A stretch of DNA of 21,092 nt from NCBI GenBank assembly GCA_964574195.1, contig CAZNMO010000072.1, positions 1 through 21,092 on the forward strand, given 5' to 3'. Positions within the stretch are counted from its first letter, which is position 1. Every line of letters starts with the position of its first letter. The DNA is from BRH-c25 sp964574195. Its GTDB lineage: Bacteria > Bacillota > Clostridia > Lutisporales > Lutisporaceae. Below are positions 1 through 7,539 of this stretch, one piece after another. The notes beneath the pieces are model-generated. The model had not been told where the DNA came from. It saw nothing but the letters and a program-made list of their open reading frames with translations, and made no database searches. The translations under genes and the position numbers were made by a program.

Positions 1-53
1 GACCCTCGCGATCAGCTTGGAAGGCTGACGTTCTACCATTGAACTACACCCGC
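1..53 (-). tRNA. tRNA-Gly(UCC), 3' end cut off by window edge
   Basis: Read on the minus strand, the RNA begins GCGGGTG at position 53. It continues with a normal D arm (GTTC/GAAC stem) and an anticodon stem TCAGC/GCTGA around the loop CTTCCAA, so the anticodon is UCC and the amino acid glycine. Only the start of the T arm is inside the window; the rest of the T arm and the acceptor 3' strand lie off the edge. It has its own consensus promoter about 45 nt upstream. Whether more tRNAs follow cannot be seen. Confidence 0.93.
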
Positions 54-96
54 ATTTCTGTGGCGAAACATGTATTAGTGTCGCCGACAATTATAG

Positions 97-125
97 ATTA
101 TAACAAAGTTTAGTATGTGTGTCAA
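97..125 (-). promoter_or_regulatory. Consensus sigma-A promoter of the tRNA-Gly gene
   Basis: Minus strand: a perfect TTGACA (-35, positions 120-125) and a perfect TATAAT (-10, 97-102) with a 17-bp spacer, the ideal housekeeping arrangement. Transcription would start near 90, giving a leader of about 37 nt before the mature tRNA 5' end at 53. The leader can fold into a small hairpin (GGCGACA against TGTTTCGCC with a bulge) that RNase P would remove. Confidence 0.9.
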
Positions 126-227
126 CTGATTTCAGACTTTATTTGTAATGTAATTTATAACATATAGCTATCAATGGCACCTGCATATTGTTGACATTTG
201 GAGTTATTTCCATACCCGGTTTTCGCT

Positions 228-815
228 CTATCCGAGCTTTCTGACAAATTCCTGCAGTGCATTGGCCCTGTGGCTTATTTTGTTCTTCTCGGCCGAAGTA
301 AGCTCAGCCATTGTCTTTCCATAGCCTTCAACGATAAAAAGCGGATCATAGCCGAAGCCGTTGCTGCCTTTTTCCTCATAGCCGATTTTACCATATACGA
401 ATCCCTCGGCTGTTATCTCACTTCCGTCGGTGAAAACTGCAGCTATAACAGAACAAAATCGCGCACCCCGTTTTTCATCAGGCACATCCTTCATTGCGTC
501 CTTAAGCTTCTCATTATTTTTCTTGTCCTTATCAGCGCCTGCTTCTCCGGAATACCTTGCGGATCTCACGCCCGGCTGTCCTTGAAGCGCAAATACCTCC
601 AAGCCTGAGTCATCTGCGATCGCAGCTTCTCCGGTCAAACGGTGGACCTCCCTGGCTTTGATAAGCGCATTCTCTGTAAAGGTGATGCCGTTTTCCTCAA
701 TATCTATATCCAATCCGGCTTCTGCCATGGACATTATTTCCATATCCTTGTCTTTCAGTATAGCCTTGATCTCTTCCAGCTTATGGCTGTTATTTGTTGC
801 TGCTATCATTTTCAT
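228..815 (-). CDS. rdgB: dITP/XTP pyrophosphatase (HAM1/RdgB family)
   Basis: 195 residues, the normal length for the family. The enzyme hydrolyses non-canonical purine triphosphates (dITP, ITP, XTP) to the monophosphate plus pyrophosphate, keeping deaminated purines out of DNA and RNA. Visible motifs: the N-terminal nucleotide-binding ATNNSHKL (6-13), TFTENA (45-50), ADDSGLEV with the catalytic Asp pair (67-74), GVRSARYSG (82-90), GFGYDP (153-158) and SHRANAL (181-187). The start overlaps the last 26 nt of rph, and an AGGTAGGT ribosome binding site lies inside the rph end, so translational coupling is likely. In B. subtilis the equivalent gene (ysnA) also follows gerM and rph. No terminator hairpin is visible after the stop codon, so the transcript may run on into the tRNA-Gly gene. 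Confidence 0.96.
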   Translation of the reverse strand: MKMIAATNNSHKLEEIKAILKDKDMEIMSMAEAGLDIDIEENGITFTENALIKAREVHRLTGEAAIADDSGLEVFALQGQPGVRSARYSGEAGADKDKKNNEKLKDAMKDVPDEKRGARFCSVIAAVFTDGSEITAEGFVYGKIGYEEKGSNGFGYDPLFIVEGYGKTMAELTSAEKNKISHRANALQEFVRKLG

Positions 816-1557
816 TGCTCATACCTACCTTGTCGGCGATTTCACCCAGAGCCTGCCGCTGTGCCTCAATCAGATCCCTTATTCCCTTTTCGCCAAGCAG
901 CATCAGCTCTTGAAGCTGCTCTCTGCTAAAGGGACGTTCTTCACCGGTACCCTGGATCTCTATGAATTCTCCCTTATCAGTCATTACAAGATTCATGTCC
1001 ACCTGACAGGTCGAATCCTCAGCATAGTTCAAGTCCAGTATCGGCTCTCCATCCTTGACGCCCACGCTGACTGCGGCAAGATATCCATTCAGAGGTATCG
1101 ATTTCAGCTTTTCCTGGGCTACAAGCCCGTTTAGAGCATCCACCAGCGCCACAAAGGAGCCTGTGATGGATGCTGTTCTGGTGCCTCCATCTGCCTGTAT
1201 GACGTCACAATCTATATAAATGGTGATTTCGCCCAGCTTCTCTAGGTCAACTATGGATCTTAGTGCCCTTCCTATAAGCCTCTGTATTTCCATTGTCCTG
1301 CCATCCACCTTGCCTCTGGTGGATTCTCTCGGTTTGCGTACTTCTGTAGATCTTGGCAGCATTCCATATTCACTGGTGACCCAGCCTTTTCCTGTTCCCT
1401 TTACAAATGGGGGTACCTTTTCATCTATAGAAGCAGTACATATTACCTTTGTGTCACCCATTTCTATCAGCACCGAACCCTCGGCGTGTTTCAAGTAATT
1501 CCTGGTTATCTTTACCGGTCTGATCTGGTCTTTGCTTCTTCCGTCAATTCTCTGCAT
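790..1557 (-). CDS. rph: Ribonuclease PH
   Basis: 255 residues, slightly longer than the usual 240-245 because of a short C-terminal tail (after about residue 243). RNase PH is a phosphorolytic 3'-to-5' exoribonuclease that trims tRNA 3' ends, forming a hexameric ring. Family motifs are intact: MQRIDGR at the N-terminus, GWVTSEYGMLP (58-68), the phosphate-binding GRT (86-88), GGTRTASITG (124-133) and DLNYAEDS with catalytic-site acids (175-182). The ribosome binding site AAGGGAAGGA sits about 7 nt upstream of the ATG. It is separated from gerM by a terminator, so it probably has its own promoter in 1558-1720, although I could not identify one convincingly. It is co-transcribed with rdgB, whose start lies inside its 3' end. 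Confidence 0.97.
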   Translation of the reverse strand: MQRIDGRSKDQIRPVKITRNYLKHAEGSVLIEMGDTKVICTASIDEKVPPFVKGTGKGWVTSEYGMLPRSTEVRKPRESTRGKVDGRTMEIQRLIGRALRSIVDLEKLGEITIYIDCDVIQADGGTRTASITGSFVALVDALNGLVAQEKLKSIPLNGYLAAVSVGVKDGEPILDLNYAEDSTCQVDMNLVMTDKGEFIEIQGTGEERPFSREQLQELMLLGEKGIRDLIEAQRQALGEIADKVGMSNENDSSNK

Positions 1558-1623
1558 CTTTTTTCCTTCCCTTCATTTATGTATAATGCCTATTGATAAC
1601 TGCAAAATATCTTGTTTTTTTCA

Positions 1624-1643
1624 GATAATATATTTATATTATC
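1624..1643. repeat. 20-bp AT-rich perfect palindrome upstream of rph
   Basis: Two 9-bp arms, GATAATATA and TATATTATC, are exact reverse complements around a central TT. The site lies 67-86 bp before the rph start codon, in the region that should hold the rph promoter. It could be a repressor or activator operator; as a hairpin it would be weak because it is all A/T but for the ends. No matching site was noticed elsewhere in the window. Confidence 0.5.
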
Positions 1644-1721
1644 CCAAAAGGTAGATACATTTATTTTGCTCTTTCCTCCCAAAATATCTCATAAGCATAC
1701 AGCTTGTCAACCATTTTGGCT

Positions 1722-1748
1722 AAAAAAGGGGACGATGGAACCGCCCCC
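1722..1748 (-). terminator. Intrinsic terminator of gerM
   Basis: Minus strand: a 7-bp G/C-rich stem (GGGGGCG with CGTCCCC, one G-U pair) around a 7-nt loop, followed directly by six T residues. It begins 23 nt downstream of the gerM stop codon and separates gerM from rph. Confidence 0.85.
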
Positions 1749-1770
1749 ATATTTCAAGCTTCTATGTACT

Positions 1771-2826
1771 CTATTCGTAAAAATTAACAAAGGCCGGTAC
1801 GTCCAGATAATTGTCGGCACCAACTCCATCACTGTTTTCAACGATTTTTCCATTTACAAAGATCTTCGCCTTTGAGACACCTGGAAATTCCTTCAAAGTA
1901 AGGGTCACAGCCTTCATCATTGAGTGCTCGGCAGCCCTGTCGCCCTGCTTTGCCAGTATCTGTTCGGAGAAATTCACGTATGCCATGCCGTCATTCACTT
2001 GTACCCCAAGAAGCTGCGTCCCCTGCGGAAAAGCGCTGCTAAGGCTGCTTCCGTCTGTAGGCCCTTCAAGAAGTGCATTCATTGCTGCTTCTGCGCTGTT
2101 CTCATAGCCAGAAACCAGCTTTGTCACGGGAACATAATAGGAATAAGCTCCGCTTCCCTTCTTATAATAGTATACCACAACCTTGGAAAGCTTTTCTCCA
2201 GGATTTTCTGCAGCCTGCAGATTTATCTCTGTTCTCTTGAGCCCAGCTTCAAGCTTTGTGCCCTTGGGCATCTCTGCCACTGCCTTCCCGTCTACTCGGA
2301 TTTCGACTGTGTTGATATTGGGGAATTCCGTCAGGGTATATACCACTGCTTTCACGCCCAGTTCCTCAGCTTTATCACTGCTGAAATTCAGAAATTCCTT
2401 GGAAAAGTCCACTATTGCAAGTCCATTTTCCTTTATCACCGCACCATTGATCTTAGTGCCCATTGGAAGCGTTGGAGTAAGTCCTGCCTCAGTAAGATCC
2501 TGAGCTTTTTCCGGGCTGTATACCAGTGCCGATAGCGCTGTTTTGGCAACACCCAGATCTTCTTTCGGTATATATCTCATTACCGGTACAAGGAAGTTTT
2601 CATCGTCCTTGTAATAAAGCACTGTCGCTCTGCTGTTCTCAGGCTGGGAGGTTATCACCTCACTCATGCTCTGCGTCTCTTCCGGTACCTTCTCTTCTTT
2701 ATTATCTATCGCTTCAGGTTCCTTATTGAAGAAATCCCGCAACGAAGTCAGTGGGTTGCTACAACTGGCTAGTATCAATGTACAGCATAAAAGTAGTGCC
2801 AATAGTATGACAAGCTTCCTGTTCAT
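1771..2826 (-). CDS. gerM: GerM-like spore lipoprotein with two GerMN domains
   Basis: 351 residues from the ATG at 2826. An in-frame GTG at 2835 would add three residues, but the ribosome binding site AAGGGG abuts that codon and stands 8 nt from the ATG, so the ATG is preferred. The N-terminus is a lipoprotein signal: a basic start, a leucine-rich core and lipobox L-A-S-C with Cys22 as the lipidated residue. A charged linker (about 35-65) leads into two GerMN domains (about 65-182 and 213-332), each with the 'NG-A-VDFS/VNFS' and 'EFP' signatures; the duplication matches B. subtilis GerM. GerM is known there for roles in sporulation and germination. The gerM-rph-rdgB neighbourhood supports orthology. 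It has its own terminator and a candidate sigma-E promoter. Confidence 0.9.
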   Translation of the reverse strand: MNRKLVILLALLLCCTLILASCSNPLTSLRDFFNKEPEAIDNKEEKVPEETQSMSEVITSQPENSRATVLYYKDDENFLVPVMRYIPKEDLGVAKTALSALVYSPEKAQDLTEAGLTPTLPMGTKINGAVIKENGLAIVDFSKEFLNFSSDKAEELGVKAVVYTLTEFPNINTVEIRVDGKAVAEMPKGTKLEAGLKRTEINLQAAENPGEKLSKVVVYYYKKGSGAYSYYVPVTKLVSGYENSAEAAMNALLEGPTDGSSLSSAFPQGTQLLGVQVNDGMAYVNFSEQILAKQGDRAAEHSMMKAVTLTLKEFPGVSKAKIFVNGKIVENSDGVGADNYLDVPAFVNFYE

Positions 2827-2856
2827 TATTTTCACCCCTTATTTTTTTATCAATAT

Positions 2857-2885
2857 ATTATATTAGCCAGGTAGGGGGTATATTC
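2857..2885 (-). promoter_or_regulatory. Candidate sigma-E type promoter of gerM
   Basis: Minus strand: GAATATA (2879-2885) and AATATAAT (2857-2864), 14 bp apart. I compared these with the mother-cell sigma-E consensus as I recall it (KMATATT, 14-15 bp, CATACANT): 6 of 7 and 6 of 8 positions agree. Transcription would start near 2850, just ahead of the ribosome binding site at 2835-2840. The TATAAT inside the -10 could also serve sigma-A, but no -35 box stands 17 bp upstream of it. Confidence 0.42.
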
Positions 2886-2902
2886 GTGAATTAACAGGCG
2901 TA

Positions 2903-2939
2903 ATTAAAAGACCCTGAAGCCTTGTACCGCTTCAGGGTC
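2903..2939 (-). terminator. Intrinsic terminator of the amidase gene
   Basis: A perfect 11-bp stem (GACCCTGAAGC with GCTTCAGGGTC) around an 8-nt loop begins 13 nt after the amidase stop codon. On the minus strand it is followed by TTTTAATT. The plus-strand side also has a T run (2945-2952), so the hairpin could work both ways, but no plus-strand gene feeds into it. Confidence 0.88.
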
Positions 2940-2951
2940 CATCTATTTTTT

Positions 2952-5846
2952 TCAGTTACCGTCAGTTGCTATCTGCTCCGAAACAAAACTGCCTTCTCCC
3001 TGGTCCGTCACCGTGCTCCTGATGGCATAAGCATCTGAAGGCACCGGCGCTGCGTATATTGCATCCAGATCCACATCCGTTTCAATACCCTCCATGTCAC
3101 GGAAGTACTTGACAATGGATACAGCCAATGCCCTTGCAGCCATTTCCTTGTAGTCATCCTTCTTGATCTCGGCAAGCTCTTCCTTATTTGTTATAAATCC
3201 AAGCTCTGCAAGTATTGCCGGCATCTTTGTCTTATTGAGGACATGAAGTCCGGGTCTTGGTGTGATCCCTCTGGATGGCCTTTTCAGGGCGTCGGTTATC
3301 TCGCTATGGAATATATTGGCCATTTCTTTGTTATCTATAGGATACTCGTCTGTTATTTCATTTGGATAATAAAGCGTTTCTATACCCTTTGCGCTGCTCA
3401 TAAAAGCATTGAAGTGGATACTCATGAAGAAGTCCACGTAGTTGTTGTTTGCCATGCCGGACCTGCTTGCAAGATCGACATACCTGTCATCCGTCCTGGT
3501 CATCATGGTATTGAAGCCCAATTCCTTCAGTATCCTGTTCAACCTCTTTGCAACTTCAAGGTTAAGGGTTTTCTCATTAACGCTCTTGTCTATGGCTATG
3601 GCGCCGGGATCCTTGCCTCCATGGCCCGGATCTATAAGCACCGTTAGCTGATCCAACCTTTCCACCTTGTGCATGAATCTTATATTTACAAGCTTTGTAA
3701 GTGCCGGTGAGAGCAGTTCGAAATCCACCATGGGTTTCATTTTAAAGGCTGCTGCTGTATATATCTTATCCCCATGGGTTTCCTTAGTCACTTCTATCTG
3801 CTGCATAAGGTTGTCATTAATAGGATATATCTTCTGCTCCACATCAAGGTCCCCGGGTATCAGGACCTTGAGAGTCCTTGAAGCTTCATCTATTATCGGC
3901 TGATATTCCACCTCGGTGCCAACGCTGAGTTTTATTGAGGCAGAATTGTAATATTTCTTATAATCTACAAAGCTAAAGGGCATGTTTGATATGTATACCT
4001 TTGTGAGGCTCCCTTCATTCTTGACCTCATAATACATATCCGGCTCCAGATCCAGAACTACTCTTGCCACTCCCACATCAGCCTGGCCTGTCCTTATGGA
4101 CTTTACAAAATCTGTCTTGGTCTCCACCGACTGCTGCTCTTTCAGTACAGCCTTCTGCACATCCACGACCAATCTGTTCGGGTTCTCCAGTTGGAACACG
4201 TTGGTATCATTGTCTTGTGTCCCCCTTATAAGAAGTACATCCTTGCCATTCTCCTTCATAAAGCCCACGGGGTTGATTATATTGGCATAAATGAGAGATA
4301 TGGATTTCTTGTCATTGGACTGAACCAGCATACAAGCCTGTTCATCTTCAAGGTCTACCACAACCCTTACAACGTTTGGGTCGACGCTGTACTGCGATAC
4401 CCTGACCCTTGCTATCCCGCCCTTGCCTATCTCCTTGGTCTCAAACTCGGTAGCCAAGGTGGAGTTTTCTATGTCTATTATCCTTCTGTCAGGGTCGAAC
4501 ATCGTTATACTCTTGTATTTCACAGGGCTGTCCGCAACAATGTTAAGCTGCGGGAAACCACCGTTGTCATCATAAATTATATCCTGTATCCTGGCTTTAC
4601 CATAAACGATTTTATCCTCGTCCTTCTTATCCGGCAGTACTTCTACAGGTTTTCGCTTGTCTATGCTTGCAATCTTCTTGGTTTTATCATATTTTACATC
4701 ATACTCAAAATTACCTTCTATGAAGCTAACAGGTACATATGCTCGACCATTATATAAAATTGCCGCAGGACTTATCTTGACATCCTTACCGTTGACAGCA
4801 GCTGTGCCCGAGCCTATTACAACCTTGGCCGACCCGCTGTCCGACTTCAGCTCCATCGTATTGTTCGAAGCTGTCCAGGTGACCTTGTAGTCAAGGCCTT
4901 CTCCAAAGTGCCTGAGGGGTATGTAGGTTATATTATCCTTTATCAGCGGCAGATCAGTATCACTTATCTTTTTTCCAAGGACATACAGTCCCGCAGTCTT
5001 TGCGGCTGTCCCCGAATTGGCCGCTGCTGATTTCTTATCAATGTTGGCTATGTTCTTTTCCTTGTTGTAGCTTACTTTATACTCAAAATTGTTCTCTATA
5101 AAGCTGGCTGGTACATAAGCACGACCATTATTTAAAATTGCCGCTGGGCTTATCTTCACGTTTTTACCGTTTACTGCAGCACTGCCCGAGCCTATTATAA
5201 CCTTGGCCGAGCCTTTATCCGACTTCAGCTCCATAGTTTTCTTCGTGGCATTCCATGTGACTTTATACCCGAGTCCTTCCCCAAAATGCCTCAGTGGTAT
5301 ATAGGTCACTCCGTCCTTTATCAGTGGCAAATCAGTGGTGCTGATCTTTTTCCCCAGGATATACAGGCCTTTAGTCTGTGCTGCTGTATTTTCAGCCCCT
5401 GACGCTGCCGCTTTCTTTTCTATGCATACCAGATTTTTCGTCTTGTCATATGTCGTCGTGTAGTTGAAATAGTTCTGTACAAAGATGAAACGCACATATG
5501 CCCTGTCCTTATACATTATTGGAGCCGCATCCATTGTAACTTTCTTTCCGTTTACATATGCAGTCTTGCTGCCGATGGTAACCTTTACCGTCGAACCTGC
5601 AGCCTTAAGCTCCATCGTACTGGTTTTTGCCGCCCAGGCTGCCTTGTAGCCCAAGGCTTCACCTGTTGTTCTGAGCGGAAGATAGACCTTACCGTCCTTT
5701 AGGACCGGAGGGATATCCGCCTTTTTCCCCAGTATCTGCATTGACAGAGGAGGCGATGCTGCGGCTGATGCTTGTGCAAATATAGTGTCTGTGAAGCCGA
5801 ATGTTAGCAGGCAGAGCACCATTATGGCTATAATCGTTTTCTTCAT
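2952..5846 (-). CDS. Secreted N-acetylmuramoyl-L-alanine amidase with three copper-amine-oxidase-N-like and AMIN domains
   Basis: 964 residues from the ATG at 5846, chosen because GAGGAGGA stands 4 nt upstream; the frame is open 13 codons further but has no ribosome binding site there. Order: signal peptide (about 1-26); three Cu_amine_oxidN1-like domains (about 37-144, 161-270, 286-397), thought to be wall-binding; two AMIN-type domains (about 415-522 and 525-622); a beta-rich linking region (627-727); Amidase_3 catalytic domain (about 734-917); and a 47-residue acidic tail of unknown role. The zinc-site residues are all present: His742 in DPGHGG, Glu758 in VNEKTLNLE, His811 in SIHFNA, and the catalytic Glu881 in AELGF. 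It should cleave the bond between N-acetylmuramic acid and L-alanine in peptidoglycan outside the membrane. It is a single-gene unit with its own terminator. Confidence 0.93.
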   Translation of the reverse strand: MKKTIIAIMVLCLLTFGFTDTIFAQASAAASPPLSMQILGKKADIPPVLKDGKVYLPLRTTGEALGYKAAWAAKTSTMELKAAGSTVKVTIGSKTAYVNGKKVTMDAAPIMYKDRAYVRFIFVQNYFNYTTTYDKTKNLVCIEKKAAASGAENTAAQTKGLYILGKKISTTDLPLIKDGVTYIPLRHFGEGLGYKVTWNATKKTMELKSDKGSAKVIIGSGSAAVNGKNVKISPAAILNNGRAYVPASFIENNFEYKVSYNKEKNIANIDKKSAAANSGTAAKTAGLYVLGKKISDTDLPLIKDNITYIPLRHFGEGLDYKVTWTASNNTMELKSDSGSAKVVIGSGTAAVNGKDVKISPAAILYNGRAYVPVSFIEGNFEYDVKYDKTKKIASIDKRKPVEVLPDKKDEDKIVYGKARIQDIIYDDNGGFPQLNIVADSPVKYKSITMFDPDRRIIDIENSTLATEFETKEIGKGGIARVRVSQYSVDPNVVRVVVDLEDEQACMLVQSNDKKSISLIYANIINPVGFMKENGKDVLLIRGTQDNDTNVFQLENPNRLVVDVQKAVLKEQQSVETKTDFVKSIRTGQADVGVARVVLDLEPDMYYEVKNEGSLTKVYISNMPFSFVDYKKYYNSASIKLSVGTEVEYQPIIDEASRTLKVLIPGDLDVEQKIYPINDNLMQQIEVTKETHGDKIYTAAAFKMKPMVDFELLSPALTKLVNIRFMHKVERLDQLTVLIDPGHGGKDPGAIAIDKSVNEKTLNLEVAKRLNRILKELGFNTMMTRTDDRYVDLASRSGMANNNYVDFFMSIHFNAFMSSAKGIETLYYPNEITDEYPIDNKEMANIFHSEITDALKRPSRGITPRPGLHVLNKTKMPAILAELGFITNKEELAEIKKDDYKEMAARALAVSIVKYFRDMEGIETDVDLDAIYAAPVPSDAYAIRSTVTDQGEGSFVSEQIATDGN
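4614..5369 (-). repeat. Tandem 378-bp duplication coding for two Cu_amine_oxidN1-like domains
   Basis: Two consecutive units of 126 codons (5369-4992 and 4991-4614) encode near-identical protein segments, for example LPLIKDGVTYIPLRHFGEG against LPLIKDNITYIPLRHFGEG. A third, older copy lies upstream in the gene (about residues 36-144) and is much more diverged. This indicates a recent domain duplication in the amidase. Confidence 0.85.
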
Positions 5847-6183
5847 ATAATCCTCCTCACCGGCGTTGTGAAACGGTCTTCGCATTCAGAATACAAGCTT
5901 CACAAACGTACCTTTAATAATGACCGGCTGCACCATACTTTGAAGAATGCGTATCATGCCTACGGTATACTTGGTTGCAACATGTCATATCGGTGTATTT
6001 TAGCAGTTATTGGGGAATTTCCTGCTTAAAAAACACAGAAAAAACATATTCTACTATATATTTCGACCATATTCCTCAAATACCTTTGCTGTAATGTTAT
6101 AATTTGATTACAATTTGTTTCATTCATGTTTCAATCCAGCCTTGCAGCGCCTACCTTCCGACGGTGTTCAAAGCAATATGGTG
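5847..6183. other. Intergenic region upstream of the amidase gene, no gene seen
   Basis: With the adjoining terminator, this stretch lies between the amidase start and the stop of the AIR-synthase-like gene (414 nt in all). It has many stops in every frame and no convincing small gene. It should carry the amidase promoter. Weak minus-strand candidates are an extended -10 TGCTAAAAT at 5997-6005 without a good -35, and TTGCAA with an 18-bp spacer and TGATAC around 5955-5984. The sequence TGGTCGAA (6062-6069) resembles a Spo0A box (TTGTCGAA). None is decisive. Confidence 0.5.
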
Positions 6184-6216
6184 AAAAAAAGAAAGGCTAC
6201 GAACTGTCTCGTAACC
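6184..6216 (-). terminator. Intrinsic terminator of the AIR-synthase-like gene
   Basis: Minus strand: an 8-bp stem (GGTTACGA with TCGTAGCC, one wobble pair) around a 6-nt loop, then TTTCTTTTTTT. It starts 45 nt after the stop codon of the gene ending at 6261. Confidence 0.85.
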
Positions 6217-6260
6217 TTCGACGAAATTTTACATTGTTTTGTTCCAGTGTATCTTAATAT

Positions 6261-7235
6261 TCAGGCTTTAAAAAGCTCATCCACATCAGGTGGAGACAAT
6301 TGTTGCTTTTCACCGCCAACAATAAGAAATCTGCCTTTTTCTGTTATCCTTCCGATAATACTTGCCGGTATACCTTTGTTCCCAAGAAGTTCAACCAACC
6401 CCGGCCCGTCCTGGACAGTTATAATCATTGAACCGCTTGAAATCAATCTATATGGATCGATGCCGTATATCTCTCCGAGCTTTTTTGTCACATCTCTGAC
6501 AGGTATGGCTTCAAGGTTAATTTCAATGCCTTTTCCCGAGCTTTCCGCAATCTCCCAAGCAGCGCCCAGTATACCGCCCTCTGTTACGTCATGCATGCTG
6601 CTTGCACCAAATTCCCCGGCTGCAACACCTTCTTCAACCACGCTGATATTTTTCATGAAGGACTTTGCCGTCTCCAGCTCCTCGGGTGACAGCTTTCCTG
6701 CCAGCTCTCTTTCGTTATCGGAGGCTATTATCGAGGTGCCCTCCAGCCCTGCCCATTTGGTCATTATAACGGTATCTCCAATCTGCGCTCCGGAGGATCT
6801 TACAAGCCTGTCGACGGCTACTTTTCCTACAGCGGTAGTAGATATTACTATCCGGTTCACTGCGGAGGTGACCTCGGTATGCCCTCCGATTATCTCCACC
6901 CCCAGACTTGCTGCAGCCTCGCCGGCATCCTCCATTACTTTTCTTATGTCCTCCTCCGTTGCGTCTGTCGGAGCAAGTATCGTGACAAGTATCCCCAGGG
7001 GTCTTACTCCACAGGTGGCAACATCGTTGCAGGAAATATGTATTGCAAGGGCACCTGCACCGGATACTGCTCCTGTTATCGGATCAGTAGACATGACACA
7101 CGCATGACCGTTAAAATCTATAGCGGCACAGTCCTCTCCAATCTCAGGCCTTAATATTACATCACTGTTCCTTACCTTAATGTTGTTGAATATCATACTT
7201 TTCAGTAGTTCTGGAGGCAGCTTGCCCTCTTTCAT
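6261..7235 (-). CDS. AIR synthase-related (HypE/PurM-superfamily) protein, stand-alone
   Basis: 324 residues from the ATG at 7235, with AGAAGGTG just upstream; an open frame continues 59 codons further into repeat sequence but lacks a start signal. It has the PurM/HypE fold in two halves: an N-terminal AIR_synthase domain (about 30-140) with GEDCAA (33-38), TDPITG, SCNDVATCGV (68-77) and GGHTEV (117-122), and a C-terminal half with HDVTEGG (215-221) and DPYRLISSGSM (260-270). Superfamily members are ATP-dependent enzymes: HypE makes the cyanide ligand of NiFe hydrogenase, others act in purine, thiamine or selenium metabolism. The protein ends in ELFKA and lacks the C-terminal PRIC-type cysteine that HypE must carbamoylate. 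No hyp genes lie nearby. The substrate is therefore unknown. Confidence 0.85.
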   Translation of the reverse strand: MKEGKLPPELLKSMIFNNIKVRNSDVILRPEIGEDCAAIDFNGHACVMSTDPITGAVSGAGALAIHISCNDVATCGVRPLGILVTILAPTDATEEDIRKVMEDAGEAAASLGVEIIGGHTEVTSAVNRIVISTTAVGKVAVDRLVRSSGAQIGDTVIMTKWAGLEGTSIIASDNERELAGKLSPEELETAKSFMKNISVVEEGVAAGEFGASSMHDVTEGGILGAAWEIAESSGKGIEINLEAIPVRDVTKKLGEIYGIDPYRLISSGSMIITVQDGPGLVELLGNKGIPASIIGRITEKGRFLIVGGEKQQLSPPDVDELFKA

Positions 7236-7283
7236 TCTCACACCTTCTCTTCCATTAAATTTGCGGCGGATATACACATTATG

Positions 7284-7327
7284 ATTTGCGACGAATGGAC
7301 ACCAATGTGAATTTATTCGTTGCAAAT
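7284..7327. repeat. Imperfect 12-bp inverted repeat next to the tandem hairpin repeats
   Basis: ATTTGCGACGAA (7284-7295) and TTCGTTGCAAAT (7316-7327) are inverted with one mismatch. A related sequence, CCGTCGCAAAG, recurs at 7395-7405 just before the second 43-bp repeat. The element lies in the leader region of the AIR-synthase-like gene. Confidence 0.55.
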
Positions 7328-7334
7328 AAAAACT

Positions 7335-7377
7335 AAGGTAGCATAAATCTGTTTCAGCGATGCTTAAACAGATTTTG
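7335..7377. repeat. 43-bp hairpin repeat, copy 1
   Basis: Matches copy 2 (7411-7453) at 40 of 43 positions, with a spacing of 76 bp. It contains a 10-bp inverted repeat (AAATCTGTTT at 7345-7354 and AAACAGATTT at 7366-7375), extended after one mismatch by AGC/GCT around a 3-nt loop. No coding function; it may be a small mobile palindrome, a structured RNA or a protein-binding site. Confidence 0.8.
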
Positions 7378-7410
7378 CTAAATGTAGATTGTTCCGTCGC
7401 AAAGCAAACC

Positions 7411-7453
7411 AAGGTAACACAAATCTGTTTCAGCGAAGCTTAAACAGATTTTG
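7411..7453. repeat. 43-bp hairpin repeat, copy 2
   Basis: Second copy in direct orientation. The three differences from copy 1 all fall outside the paired bases: two before the stem and one in the 3-nt tip (GAT to GAA). The stem is thus preserved exactly. Both copies lie in the 395-nt divergent region between the AIR-synthase-like gene (minus) and the plus-strand gene starting at 7631. Confidence 0.8.
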
Positions 7454-7539
7454 TATAGTCTATTATTCCAAGGATAGTATATCATAAATCCGAAAGTATT
7501 TGTGATATTCATAAGAGCCCATAGCTTCCGGGTTTCACT

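Noticed and set aside
4191..4757. Plus-strand open frame of 188 codons inside the amidase gene
   Set aside because: Antisense shadow of the AMIN and copper-amine-oxidase-N coding region, without start signals or recognisable protein features.
7236..7412. N-terminal extension of the AIR-synthase-like protein by 59 residues
   Set aside because: The extension translates hairpin-repeat DNA, family members begin near the ATG at 7235, and that ATG has a good ribosome binding site.
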